From NCBI GenBank assembly GCA_033558025.1, contig JAUCEF010000005.1, forward strand, positions 2,976,001 through 3,040,000: a DNA stretch of 64,000 nucleotides. The letters are read 5' to 3'. Under the pieces are notes generated by a model. That model saw only the letters and a program-made list of their open reading frames with translations. It was not told the origin of the DNA and ran no database searches. The position numbers and the translations under genes were made by a program. Shown here one piece after another: positions 52,599 through 63,059 of this stretch (the first letter of the stretch is position 1; each line of letters begins with the position of its first letter). The stretch is from Phytophthora sp. 'mugwort' (taxonomy: Eukaryota; Oomycota; Peronosporomycetes; Peronosporales; Peronosporaceae).

Positions 52599-54254
52599 TT
52601 AAATAAAGGCCAGATTGAGTTGGTCATCGAAAGGCTTAAGCAATGGGGCCAGCAGGTTCTTCTCGTGAGGCGGCAGGGACTCCCGCAGCTTCACCAGCTC
52701 GTCGTACTTCGACCCCATCTTTTCTACGATCCTGTTGAGCTTGCGCTGCGCTTCCGGCCCGCCCCCTTCTGCCACCTTGGCCTTAAAGGAAAGAAAATGC
52801 CGCAGCAGCTCGCACACGTCATGGAACTGGTTGTAGACTTGCTTCTTGAACTCGTTCGGGATGTACTCAGCTGCCAACGCACCACTCGCCAGGTTTGCAG
52901 CCGAAGACGCTGAAGCTGAGTCACTTGTGGAGTCCGAGCACGCCACGACCTCGGCGAGTACGTTAAAACATGTCTTGGAAATTGGATACGCATTATCCAG
53001 CTTGATTGACGCCTTGCACGTCGCTCGGAACACCTGTGCTGCGTCAGAAAATGACAGCTTGCTTGCTGTGCTGCCATCAGCGGTACCCTTCTCCGCGTGC
53101 TGGAAGTAGCGCGACTCATCGTCCAATGTAAGTGGATTGTACGGCGGTGGGGCTTTGTCCTGTAAATCATCCAGCAGCGTTGCATCCTCCAAATTGTCAT
53201 GGTAACCTGCTTTAGGCTTCTTTTTCTGGGGCAAAAGCTGCTGTGCGTTGCCTTTGCCTGTCTTTTGCTGCTGCAGTTTCCCTGCGTGTGCCGGATCCAG
53301 CACATAAGCTCCATGTCTGTTAAATTTGGCAATGGTAATGCTGGACGGGTTCTCCTTCTCTGTTGTCTGTCTCTTCGCATGGTGCACTGCGGCATCTTCC
53401 TCTGTTGCCGTGAGATCAATCAAAGGGTCCACAATCCCACGAGGATCAATACTCACGCCCTTGGACTCTTCTGCCTCCTTCTCCTCATATTTCGTGAACA
53501 TATCCTCATGTCCAGCCTTCCTATCGCGATGAAAGTACTTGGACTTAAAGAACGCTCCCCAGAACTCTGTCTCCGTCATCTTGTCGGGCACTTGTCCCTG
53601 GTAGGCCATGTACACGGCTGGATACTGAATGAAGATCTGGTGGATCACTTCCGCGTTCAAGTTGTACTTGATCACGTTTCCTCCAGTTTCGTTGTCTGCA
53701 GCAAGATCCGTCAAGATCGCTGACGTCTTGCCCGTCTTCTGCCGCTTACTGGCCTCTCCAGCGATTAGATGGCGGCGACTCGCCCAGAAGTCCTCCTCCG
53801 AGATGAGACCATCATTAACCATCTCTATGTGCTGCCGCTTAAGCGCCGGGTTGGCAGCCAGCAGCGCCGCCCGCTGCTTAATCTCCGTGGGGTTGCACAG
53901 AGCCGCAGCGTTGGGGCGCGTCCCTCGTGCTCCGTTCTCGCGTAGCCTGCGGGCGATGAAGTCCTTGGCCTGTTCGCGCACCTCGAAGGCCTCCTCCAAA
54001 CTACCAGACTCCGCCACGAACTCCAGGACGAGAGTTGAGTTGTGCGCAAGGCGCAGACGGATCATGGCTTTGGGGCTCGAGAGCGACGACACCTGCTGGT
54101 CCTGCACAGTGCCCCATGGCACGACGATGGGCGGATGTTGCCCTGCGGACGTCTCGGGAGACGACTCAGCTGTCCAGCGCAGCCCCTTAAGCGAAAACTC
54201 AGCGCGGCCGTCGCGCTTCTTGACGCGCACCAGCGCGACGAAAACCTCTGACAT
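52599..54254 (-). CDS. GTF2H1: TFIIH core subunit p62 (Tfb1)
   Basis: Part of the TFIIH complex in transcription initiation and nucleotide excision repair. Start chosen at MSEVFVALVRVKKRDGRAEF (54,254); 24 extra in-frame codons upstream lack family character. The N-terminal PH-like domain runs to about residue 115, the first BSD domain lies around ALKRQHIEMVNDGLISEEDF, and the second around VIHQIFIQYPAVYMAYQGQV with EFWGAFFKSKYFHRDR. The C-terminal helical region ends LPPHEKNLLAPLLKPFDDQL. About 550 residues, normal for the family. No intron. Confidence 0.95.
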   Translation of the reverse strand: MSEVFVALVRVKKRDGRAEFSLKGLRWTAESSPETSAGQHPPIVVPWGTVQDQQVSSLSSPKAMIRLRLAHNSTLVLEFVAESGSLEEAFEVREQAKDFIARRLRENGARGTRPNAAALCNPTEIKQRAALLAANPALKRQHIEMVNDGLISEEDFWASRRHLIAGEASKRQKTGKTSAILTDLAADNETGGNVIKYNLNAEVIHQIFIQYPAVYMAYQGQVPDKMTETEFWGAFFKSKYFHRDRKAGHEDMFTKYEEKEAEESKGVSIDPRGIVDPLIDLTATEEDAAVHHAKRQTTEKENPSSITIAKFNRHGAYVLDPAHAGKLQQQKTGKGNAQQLLPQKKKPKAGYHDNLEDATLLDDLQDKAPPPYNPLTLDDESRYFQHAEKGTADGSTASKLSFSDAAQVFRATCKASIKLDNAYPISKTCFNVLAEVVACSDSTSDSASASSAANLASGALAAEYIPNEFKKQVYNQFHDVCELLRHFLSFKAKVAEGGGPEAQRKLNRIVEKMGSKYDELVKLRESLPPHEKNLLAPLLKPFDDQLNLAFI

Positions 54255-54440
54255 GTCGAATGGGATTTTGCACCTAGAGGCGGGAATTCCGCAATACTGG
54301 AAAGCAAATACTGTACTAAGTATCATGTAACCGGTACATATTTGTATGTTTCATACTAAAAATATCTGTAAATATACTGTGAAGGCACACCCCTGACTAC
54401 CGATATTACAATCCGACCGCATTATCACATTTGAAGGACA
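54255..54440. promoter_or_regulatory. Short shared 5' region between divergent TFIIH p62 and PIG-K genes
   Basis: Only 186 bases separate the two start codons, so it must hold both promoters. It is AT-rich around 54,320-54,380 (ATTTGTATGTTTCATACT). I cannot name a specific oomycete initiator. Confidence 0.5.
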
Positions 54441-56254
54441 ATGACGCGGCGGACGTTCTCGCTCTGGGTGCCGCTGCTGCTGGCGCTAAGCTGCGTGTGC
54501 GGGGAGGAATATCATCGCCACACCAACAACTGGGCTGTGATTGTGAGTGCAACGCATAGCAGGCTCAGTGTCACTCATAACAGCGTTCACTAACTGTCTT
54601 TTGTCCCTGCGTCGCTATATGCTTACTGCGTAGGTGGACACGTCTCGCTTCTGGAGCAACTACCGACACGTGGCCAACGCGCTGTCACTCTACCACTCGG
54701 TCAAGCGTCTCGGCATCCCCGACAGTCAGGTTGGGATGTGATAGTCGAAGCTACAAAATACTCCAGCTCGCTCACTGACGATGCTGCCTCTCATGCTGTA
54801 CCGCGACGCATTGTCTGTGGCTCTACTAGATCATCCTGATGCTGGCGGACCAAATGCCGTGCAACGCTCGCAACTGCTTCCCAGGACAAGTGTTCAATAG
54901 CCGAACGCAGAAAATTAACCTGTAAGGAACGCCACAGTCTGCAGGTTGCTAGCGTTACTGAGGACTGAAGACAGGTGGAAACAGCTTCACTAAACCAGCT
55001 TGTTCTAATTTGTAATATTTTCGTTTTATATGAAGCTACGGCAAGAACGTCGAAGTGGATTACCGCGGATCGGAGGTTTCGGTCGCCAACTTCATTACCG
55101 TTCTCACGGGTGCGGACTGCCAGGAGCAACTTTATTGGACGAGCTGCTCGTGCTAATTAAATCAATTGTTGTTTATTTAGGCCGACATGAACCCGGAACG
55201 CCCGCGTCAAAGAAACTCGACACGGATGAGAACAGCAACATCTTCGTAGGTGTCTCTCCACTTGGTATCGCGCCAACAAGCTTGTCACAATCCCTTTCGC
55301 TCACGTGGATGTTGCTGATGAATATGCGCAGCTTTACATGTCTGGACATGGTGGCGACGGTTTCCTGAAATTTCAGGTGCGTGCGTTAGGCATCCATGAA
55401 ATAGCATTGAAGGTCAACGCGGTGATGGGAGTACTTCTCTGACGTGCGTTGAACTGAGCCAGGATTTTGAAGAGATGTCGAGCCAGGACCTCGCCGACTC
55501 CATCCAAGAAATGCACGTCAAGAAGCGGTGCGTCCGAGTGCTGCCGCTGGTAGATCGGGTAACGAGACTACTAACCTACATGTTGTTGTGTGGATAGCTA
55601 CAATGAAATCTTTTTCATGGTTGACACTTGTCAGGCTGGCTCGTTGTCCAATGCACTCGAATCCCCGAAAGTGGTGACCATCGGCAGCTCGCAGACGGGT
55701 GAAAACTCGTACGCCCACCACTCTGACTTCGAGGTTTGTTGAGCATTGACTTTTATGTGCTGGTATTACCGTGGTGCTGATGGTATCTATTGCAGTTGGG
55801 GCTATCGGTCATCGACCGCTTCACTTTCTCGACGCTGGACTACCTGCAGCGGATGAAGGTCGGTGACTCCATCCGCAACGGGACCCTCCGAGACCTGTTC
55901 AACTTCTACGACCCAAAAATGCTTTTGTCGACGCCTGATTATCGAACCGACATCCTAGGCCGCTCCATTGACGAGGTACCCATCACGGACTTTCTCGGCT
56001 CGATGCTGGACGTCCACCTTCACTTCGACGACGAAGCGTATCCCATCGAGGCGTCACCGATCGGGCCCTTCGCTCTCAGCGAGGAAATTGCCGTGTCAAT
56101 AGATGACTCTGTTGGAGTACTTAACTCCCCCGCGCAGCGCAGCGGAAAGTCGACACCAGCAAACGTGGAAAGCTTTGGATTCACCAATGAGTTTTTCGTC
56201 GGGATCACTGCGGTTGTGATTGGCGCCGTGATCGTGACCACGAAAGCGGTCTAA
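54441..56254 (+). CDS. PIGK: GPI transamidase catalytic subunit PIG-K (GPI8), nine exons
   Basis: Cleaves the C-terminal signal of GPI-anchored precursors in the ER membrane and attaches the anchor. Exons 54441-54542, 54634-54729, 54830-54921, 55036-55109, 55181-55245, 55332-55376, 55463-55527, 55598-55733, 55796-56254 give 377 residues. Signal peptide [20 protein letters not shown]; then [20 protein letters not shown]. Catalytic His in [13 protein letters not shown] and Cys in [12 protein letters not shown] (peptidase family C13). C-terminal membrane helix [17 protein letters not shown]. Length and order of motifs agree with the family. No accessory subunit is nearby. Confidence 0.96.
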
Positions 56255-56461
56255 TTGAGACCGTAGTAAATCTGTTGAGAACAAATGCTTCTTTCTCTCT
56301 AGTTTTTTTGTCATGCCACTAGCGGGAAGACGAGAAGGAAGGAAGTCATCCGCGTGACAGCAAAATCTTACTATTATGAAGAACCACGAGGAAGAATAAA
56401 TCACTTACTACTAGCGTCAACAGATCTGCGGCTACAAGGAGGAAGACCCCGCTGAAGTAGT

Positions 56462-57519
56462 TTAGCCGTATCCTCGCTGGCCATGGTTGTTGGTGAGGTG
56501 CGCACGTCGGTACATGGAATTTGGGTGGTGCGGACTCGCTTCCTCCTCCTCGGGGTCGGGGCTAAATTCGTCGTCGATAGGAGGGTGACTCCGCATGAGC
56601 AGACGAACAAACAGAACGGCAATACCGGAGACCCAAATGGGCGACGTGCAAATGCTAAGCGCGATAAGCATCGGGCTTAACAGCATGACGAACGGCACAC
56701 ACACCACGGCTGTGAAGTGCCAGACAACCCACGGACGCAGCTGGGAATCGCATAGAGTGCATTTAAAACAATTATTAAACCAAGGTGACGGTCACCAAAA
56801 TATGAAGCAGAATCAAACCTTGGCAAACAACTTGGTGTTTTGGATGAACCTCGGCACAACCGCCGACACAATGCCCTCCACTGCGGACCTGCTCAGAATG
56901 AATTGCACGTCGAGTTCGTCAGATTCTCAACGATAGAACCAGATTGTCCAACGCGGCACTGACACTCACCGAATTTTGTGCACTGGCTGCATGAAAAGTA
57001 CGATCTTGGACTTGACCATCGTCACGAGCTGCTTGCCAGGCCGCTCAACGTACTCGTCCCGCTCGTCGTACTCCTCATGCCGCTTCAAGTGCAGCTTCAT
57101 GAGCTGCGGCGTGTACGGCGTGTTGAGTGGCGTCCGATCATTGCGCAGCACCCCCTGTTTTAAGACCAATGAGCTGTAACGTGAGTATGTCGTGCTTCCA
57201 TTGGAGAATAACGCGATTTAATGGAATGTACCACGATGGGCTGCAAGCCAACGCCGTGCTGCTTGCGCTGGACATACGGGTCCCACTCGGCTTCCATACT
57301 CAGCGGCATTACGCTCTCCAAGCTGCGGCCATCAGTGACGTCCACGGGTCCTACACAGGAGCGAAATGAAAATAATGACGAGTTAGCCGTCGGTATCTAT
57401 CCATCAGACGCCGTAGGCAGGGTGTGCTATATTGACGTTGAAGCTGCAGGCGGAGACGTACCGCCGTAGACTGCGGCGGTCAGCGGCGATCGCGACAACT
57501 TCTTCTTCTCGTCACCCAT
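56462..57519 (-). CDS. Multi-exon membrane protein, unknown
   Basis: Minus-strand pieces in separate frames joined by likely introns: start MGDEKKKLSRSPLTAAVYGG (57,519); VDVTDGRSLESVMPLSMEAE (near 57,345); LRNDRTPLNTPYTPQLMKLH...KLVTMVKSKIVLFMQPVHKI-type (57,169-56,966); a piece near 56,820-56,930 containing VVPRFIQNTKLFAKV; and a last exon with two hydrophobic stretches (VVCVPFVMLLSPMLIALSIC and IWVSGIAVLFVRLLM) ending in an acidic tail (DDEFSPDPEEEEA). Exact splice sites are not resolved. I do not recognise the family. Confidence 0.6.
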
Positions 57520-58046
57520 TCGTCTGATAGAGAGACGGCAGGCGGAGGCACAGAAGATGGCGCTTGGCTTGCTTGGCTGCACGTGGGGCTTGTTGGTTTG
57601 AGCTCCCAACTCGGCGAGTGACGTGAGAGCGCGTCCGCTGAGGAGCTTCGAATAAACGCAGACGGGGCGGGAAAGAGGATGGGCGAATCTGGCGGCTGAA
57701 GTATGGTGTTTTCAACATATTATTATGTGGAAAACAGTTTTTTGGTTCGAAACACCACGGAGCCAGTCTATGTATTCGCAATGCCATTGGGCTCTATACA
57801 GCTTCCTACAGGCAGATTGGGTTTCTAGACTCTTCATATACAATAAAATCAATGCTTACTCAATTACTCCTTTTTATATAATGTGTTATACAAGGCTATC
57901 CGTTATTCGCAGTATTGAGACTTGTCGGCGGGGAGAGGAGCCCACTTGAGGAGACTACAGTGTCGACCGACCAGGAGTGAAGCAGGAAGGAAGCAGCCTG
58001 TCGCCCCCAACGCCACCAGCCACAACAGACCCGCGACGCTACCACG
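57520..58046. promoter_or_regulatory. 527-base region between divergent genes
   Basis: Separates the starts of the membrane protein (minus) and the START-like gene (plus). GC-rich near the former, AT-rich around 57,830-57,900. No repeat or RNA gene seen. Confidence 0.5.
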
Positions 58047-59345
58047 ATGGCGCTGGATCTCGGCGGCAACGACCAGTACGCGCTCTCGCTACTAGGAAAC
58101 GGTAGCGACGATCAGTATGACGGCTCCACCAACGGCGGCAGCAGCGGCAGCCTGGCAACGCGCCCGTACTCCAAGAGCTCATCCGGTGTACGTGTCCAAT
58201 TGCAAGGCCGGCTTCGGACCTCTATAATGACCTCTTCCCTTCATGTTGGTTGACGTTGACAGGCGGACAATGAGCAGATGCGGACGGAAATCGTGCGTTT
58301 GGAGAACGTGCTGGCCAGCCGCATAGCGGCCCGCGCAAACCAGGACAAGTCCAACCTGCCGTTAGAGCGCTCCAGCAAAATCGAGAAGTATGTGGAGGTC
58401 ATGGAACTCACCAAGTGCTTGCGCCGCCAGAAGGAGTTCCTGCTGAGCGAGAACCGCAAGCGCCAGCGCTTCGCCGAGAAGATTCAGCAGGCCATGCCAG
58501 TGCGTGCAGACAAGCAGACCTTCTATGAGCTTGGCACAGCGGGAATGACTAACGATGCTATGCTTTTTCTTTTGCTGCTTCTAGCCGTCCACTGATAGCA
58601 TCCAGTTTATGAAAAATGTTAAATACCCACCCGATGAGGAGCTGGAGAAGACGTCCCGAGAGGCGTTTATGGAGATGATGGAGTACCAGGTGAGCGGAGA
58701 GGCCGCCACGTACATGGGCTGGCAGACGAAGCGCGAGTCCAAGTCGATGTACATGCACACATACTCCGAGAAGAGTTTCGTGGGTGAGGACATGGCCCGT
58801 GTTTTTAACGAGACATGGACGATGTTTCACGACGAGGCCAAGCAGGAGCTGCTGCACCGCCGGCGAAGCAAGTTCTGTGTACGTACCAGGCAGCTTAAAG
58901 GATTTTTTTGTGAGAAGAGTGAACATGTGGACTGACGGTGTGTGTTGTGCTGCTGTTTTGGTATTATCAGATTTTGAAAAAGATGAACGAGAACATGTAC
59001 CTGACACGCAATATTCACCAGTTTATCGGGGAGAGCTTTCCACGCCACGCTATGACGCTTGTGTGCCGCATTTCGGTTGATAAGGACACTTTTGCCATCA
59101 TCAGCAAGTCCGTGGTGCCACCTTCAAATGACGCACAGCACTTGGTGTGGACTGACGAGTGCTTCATGTGGAAGTTTGCGCGACGTGTGGATGCGCAGGG
59201 CGGATTCGACATCACCATCCGTGGCAAGTACGGCAGCACTTCTGCAGTTGCAGGCAACCGCTTGCCCATGCTCGAGTCCTACTTTCAGCTTGTGGACTGG
59301 GAGTCGTTGATCATTCACCCCATGTTCAACTTCACAGCAGTCTAG
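58047..59345 (+). CDS. Oomycete START-like domain protein with N-terminal basic helix, four exons
   Basis: Exons 58047-58187, 58263-58499, 58585-58878, 58971-59345, all phase 0, 348 residues. A Gly/Ser-rich N-terminus, then a long charged helix (QMRTEIVRLENVLASRIAAR; LRRQKEFLLSENRKRQRFAE) like a short bZIP or coiled coil, then a C-terminal globular domain with FNETWTMFHDEAKQELLHRR, YLTRNIHQFIGESFP, VCRISVDKDTFAIISKSV and WKFARRVDAQGGFDITIRGK. This is the layout of a large lineage-expanded oomycete family with START-like lipid-binding folds. Ligand and role are unknown; the family name is from general impression. Confidence 0.7.
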
Positions 59346-60484
59346 CTCCTCCATGCCGGATGCTCAGTTGATCCTCGACAGAAGGGAGTTCGTTCAAATG
59401 GTGGTGAGAGGCAGGAGGATCGCGACAGAGAGGCAGGACTTGCAGCTACTCTGCTCCCGCCCGACCAGTCCTAGCGCAACGAAGCATATTTCTATACTTT
59501 TGTTATGGCAACATTCGGGGCTACCAGTGTGCAGATCAACCACACCAGTCGAACACACTAATAATTTACTTCCTGTGTAGCTGTTTTAACCCTTTTCAAC
59601 CGCTATTCAATATGATATAGAATAATAAAACTGAAAGCATTGGATTTGTTTAATTACCAGCAAGCTTGGCAACATGGGTCATTTTCGCTACAAATGAGAA
59701 TCCCACAAATGTAAAAAGAAGCGCCGTTATCCGTGCTTAGGGTCGCGCAAAGAACACTCAATATAACGGGGTGGACAGGTTATTCGATTAGGTACGTATC
59801 CCCATGACAAAGACTGCCGAGCCAAGCGCTATGTGGACGGCAACGAAGGAAGCGTTGGACGCAGCGGCAGCGACGGAGGCCACGCGACCGTCAAGTGCCG
59901 GATCAACGGCGGATGCCACGCGAGGGTCAAGTACGGCAGCGGCGATGGCAGTGCAACACGCTACGGAGACGATGGTGTGGAATGGTTCGGATGAGGCAGC
60001 ATTAACGTTGCAGATTACCTCCATGGTGGCGGTTCCTAATCGACCTGTTGTGACAACGGCGCTGACTAGCCTCGATTTGCCAACGGAGTCGTTGGGGTCT
60101 GTTTCGCGATTGGATCAAGTACATGCTGCGATATCCAAGCCACTGCGGAAGCAGCTTTCCCGATGGGATGGAAAAAGCGCAGGCCGAGGGTCTGAGAACT
60201 ACAGTCGTGTTTGTAGCGCCAGGGAAGAGTGGGCGGCTGAATCGTCTTACTAGTGGCGTGAATTACGTTGAAGGCGAGGAAGCGCTCGTGTGACGTATGC
60301 GCATACACATGGATTGATACCAAGTGAAGTACAGTTGAGTGCAGCCACTCGGGTAGAGCTACCATCGTTTGGAGCAACAGATGTGTCGGCTTCAGTACAC
60401 TGCAGCAGCAGTTACGACGATGAGTCCAAAAGTGATACAGTGGAGGTATTCTGATGATCTATCGCATATGATAACGACAACTTC
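59346..60484. other. Transition into transposon-derived DNA
   Basis: Includes TTTTAACCCTTTTCAACCGC at about 59,585, which resembles a piggyBac terminus (TTAA followed by CCC). It also includes a 149-codon Ala/Thr/Ser-rich frame (59,804-60,253) that could be the decayed start of the transposon protein. No matching GGGTTAA end was found downstream, so the element boundary is unproven. Confidence 0.4.
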
Positions 60485-62562
60485 TTGGAGGCAATGCGAG
60501 CAGATACAACGTGCGCACCAGTATCTGAAGACGACATCAATTTGAGCGCCGATGTTGTTGATTCAGGTTATGGCTCCGAAGAATTGTCTGAAGATGGATC
60601 GGAAGCTGATAGTTCGGATTTGTGGGGTTTCGGGGATGAAGTGGATTCTAGCAGTAGCGAGGATGAAACGTTTGATATAGCGGATGAGGAGCTACGAACT
60701 ATTGGCAGCTCTGGTTGGGATTACTTTGAGAAGAACCACAGTGGTGCGATAGCTGTATGATTGCAAGAGGAGTCCTACAGTACTGACCTATGTGCTATTG
60801 ATTTTGTAAGTTAGGGAACCTGTCACTGGATGTAGCTGACGATCTTTACAGCGGTCCATGGGGTCCCACTCGATCAGCTGCTGCTTTCGCTGATTCACCT
60901 CTTGGCCTGTTCTTTTATTTCCTGCCCAAGACCATGTGGATGGCTAACGCGAATGAATCAAAAAATATCGAGCTCAATGCATCCCGACCATGGCTATGGA
61001 GAAGCGCAACCGCATGCTGCGTTTGCAGCAAACAGATTCTAGCACCAGTGTTCCCAGTCTGGAATCGATTGATGTGGAGATGAAGCACCACAAGCGCTTT
61101 CAGCCGCATGGATTTACTTTTCTTGTTGGGTTACGGATAGCCCGAGCACTGTGTCCGACACGTGATGGAGTAGCAAAGCATTGGACATCCACAGAAGACG
61201 GTGTTATTCCTCGTGGAACATGGGGTCGAAACATGACACGGGCGCGCTACGAAGAGCTCACTCGATTTATTCATTTCTCGGACAGTAAAAACAACGGGAC
61301 GCTCCACGACAAGGCATGGAAAATCCGGCCAATTCTACAGGTCATTGAAACAACGTTTCGGCGCGGATACCGTCTCGGTAAAGCCATATCATTTGATGAA
61401 GGAAGGGTACCGAACAAAAGCAGATTTAACCCGATCCGAGTCTACAACAAAGACAAGCCAAACAAATGGGGAACGAAATTTACTTGACATGCTGCCCCAA
61501 GACCGCACACTGTGCAAGGTACGTGGAAGTATACAAAACACTTTGGGATAAGTTTGGAGCTAACACACACCTTTTGCTTTGCTTGCTGTTGTCAGAAGAG
61601 TTGAGGTATACTGCGGGAAGGAACAAGTGGCTAGGGGAAATGTTGGGCCAGCCGCAGCCGTCCACAATATCTCGAAGGTTCTGTGGGGCCAACCTTCAAA
61701 GCGCCTAATCATAACGGACAAGTTTTACTCGTCAGTGTCGCTGTCTCTGAATCTGTTATCCATGGGTTTCTACCATGTCGGCACGGTGCGAACAAATCGA
61801 TTGGGTTGGTGCAAGGATATCCAGTACACTCAGAAAAAAAAGCCCCAAAGCCACACCGAGGGGAACATACCGGATTACTCAATCATTTGATCACCCGCAA
61901 CTAGTCGCGCTCTCCTGGATGGATTCGCGCCCTGCTAACTTGCTGGCAACAGGTTGCAGTACAAGAGTAACATCCGTTCTCCGAATGGAGAAGAACGGCA
62001 GCAGAACGACTGTCCTTGTCCATATATAGTGTTCGACTACCTCAATGGAATGGGTGGTGTCGACGTGCATGACCAGATCAGGCTCCAGCGCTGGTCTCTT
62101 CAAAAAACGGTGGCTCATTGAAAGTTCTATAAGCAACTCTTTTTCGGTCTGGTTGATATGGCAATGACAAATGGCTTTATCATTCACAAGACCATTCAGC
62201 AGTGAAATGGACAGACGATTACGACTCGTGCAAATTCTTGCGTCGTCTCCACAAAGAGCTCTTGGGGCTTGAAATCGCAGGTTTTGTCGAACATGCTCGG
62301 TGAAAACCTCGTCAACAGGCCGATCACTTTGATTGAACACAAAGTTGAGCAGGTCGTGGAACATCAATCAAATCAGCAGAAACGGCGCCAGTTCCTCTGT
62401 AAAGTGTGCTCGCTGATGGTCTCGGGTAAGAGCTCTGAGACGACGTACGTCTGCCCAATGTGCACGTCATTTTTCAACGCAAGAGTTGCCCTGTGTAATA
62501 TTGTCCGGAGGATTGAAGACGGCAACGCCATGACGTGTGCGCAGATTTGGCACGAAACATGA
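60485..62562 (+). pseudogene. Decayed piggyBac-type transposase
   Basis: Pieces in shifting frames. The acidic N-terminal part (60,485-60,760, YGSEELSEDGSEADSS) is typical of the family. The DDE_Tnp_1_7 core (60,990-61,487) has ELTRFIHFSDSK, DKAWKIRPILQ and the first catalytic Asp in ISFDEGRVPNKSRFNPIRVY. The next piece (about 61,679-61,885) has the second Asp in IITDKFYSSV and HVGTVRTNRLGWC. The C-terminal zinc-binding domain (62,269-62,562) has FLCKVCS, YVCPMC and TCAQIWHE. At least four frame changes and several stops are present, so it is inactive. Confidence 0.9.
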
Positions 62563-63059
62563 AAAAATGGTACTCTGCTCCCCCACGGGTGTGTGAAGCG
62601 CCTATGATTTAGAAAGAGCAAGCGAAATATCATGGACGTGATTTTTGGCGACGATGGCGGTGAGGCGTAATTTGCTTCATGAATCAAATCACCGCATGAA
62701 TCAATTTCGAGTTGAGTCGCATTGTTTAGGCCGGGCGGGGTCGAATTCTCGCCGGTAGCAATGAATTAGCTACTGAATTTCCATCTTGGGCTGGAATGTG
62801 ACCGTGATGGGGACCACTTGACGCTCGGAATGATGAAGAAAAAAATGCATCGTCCCCATGTTGAGAATGTGGGTGCGTGCACGTCTGAAGGTAGCTTCGA
62901 CGTGCTGGTTCAACAGCACGCTCGCAACCCATTGAAAGCGCATTCTCGCGCAAGTAAAGCGAACGCAACTGCTGAGGACAAAGAGGACGAGACGTCTACC
63001 AGCTGTCTGCGCTACACATACCTGTACATCAATCCTTACATCCGATGCAATGTCCACCG
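62563..63059. other. Stretch without an assignable gene
   Basis: Follows the transposase remnant. A plus-strand frame (62,818-63,174) has a start-like MTLGMMKKKMHRPHVENVGA but no domain; its distal part lies over the oxidase remnant in the wrong frame. Confidence 0.4.
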
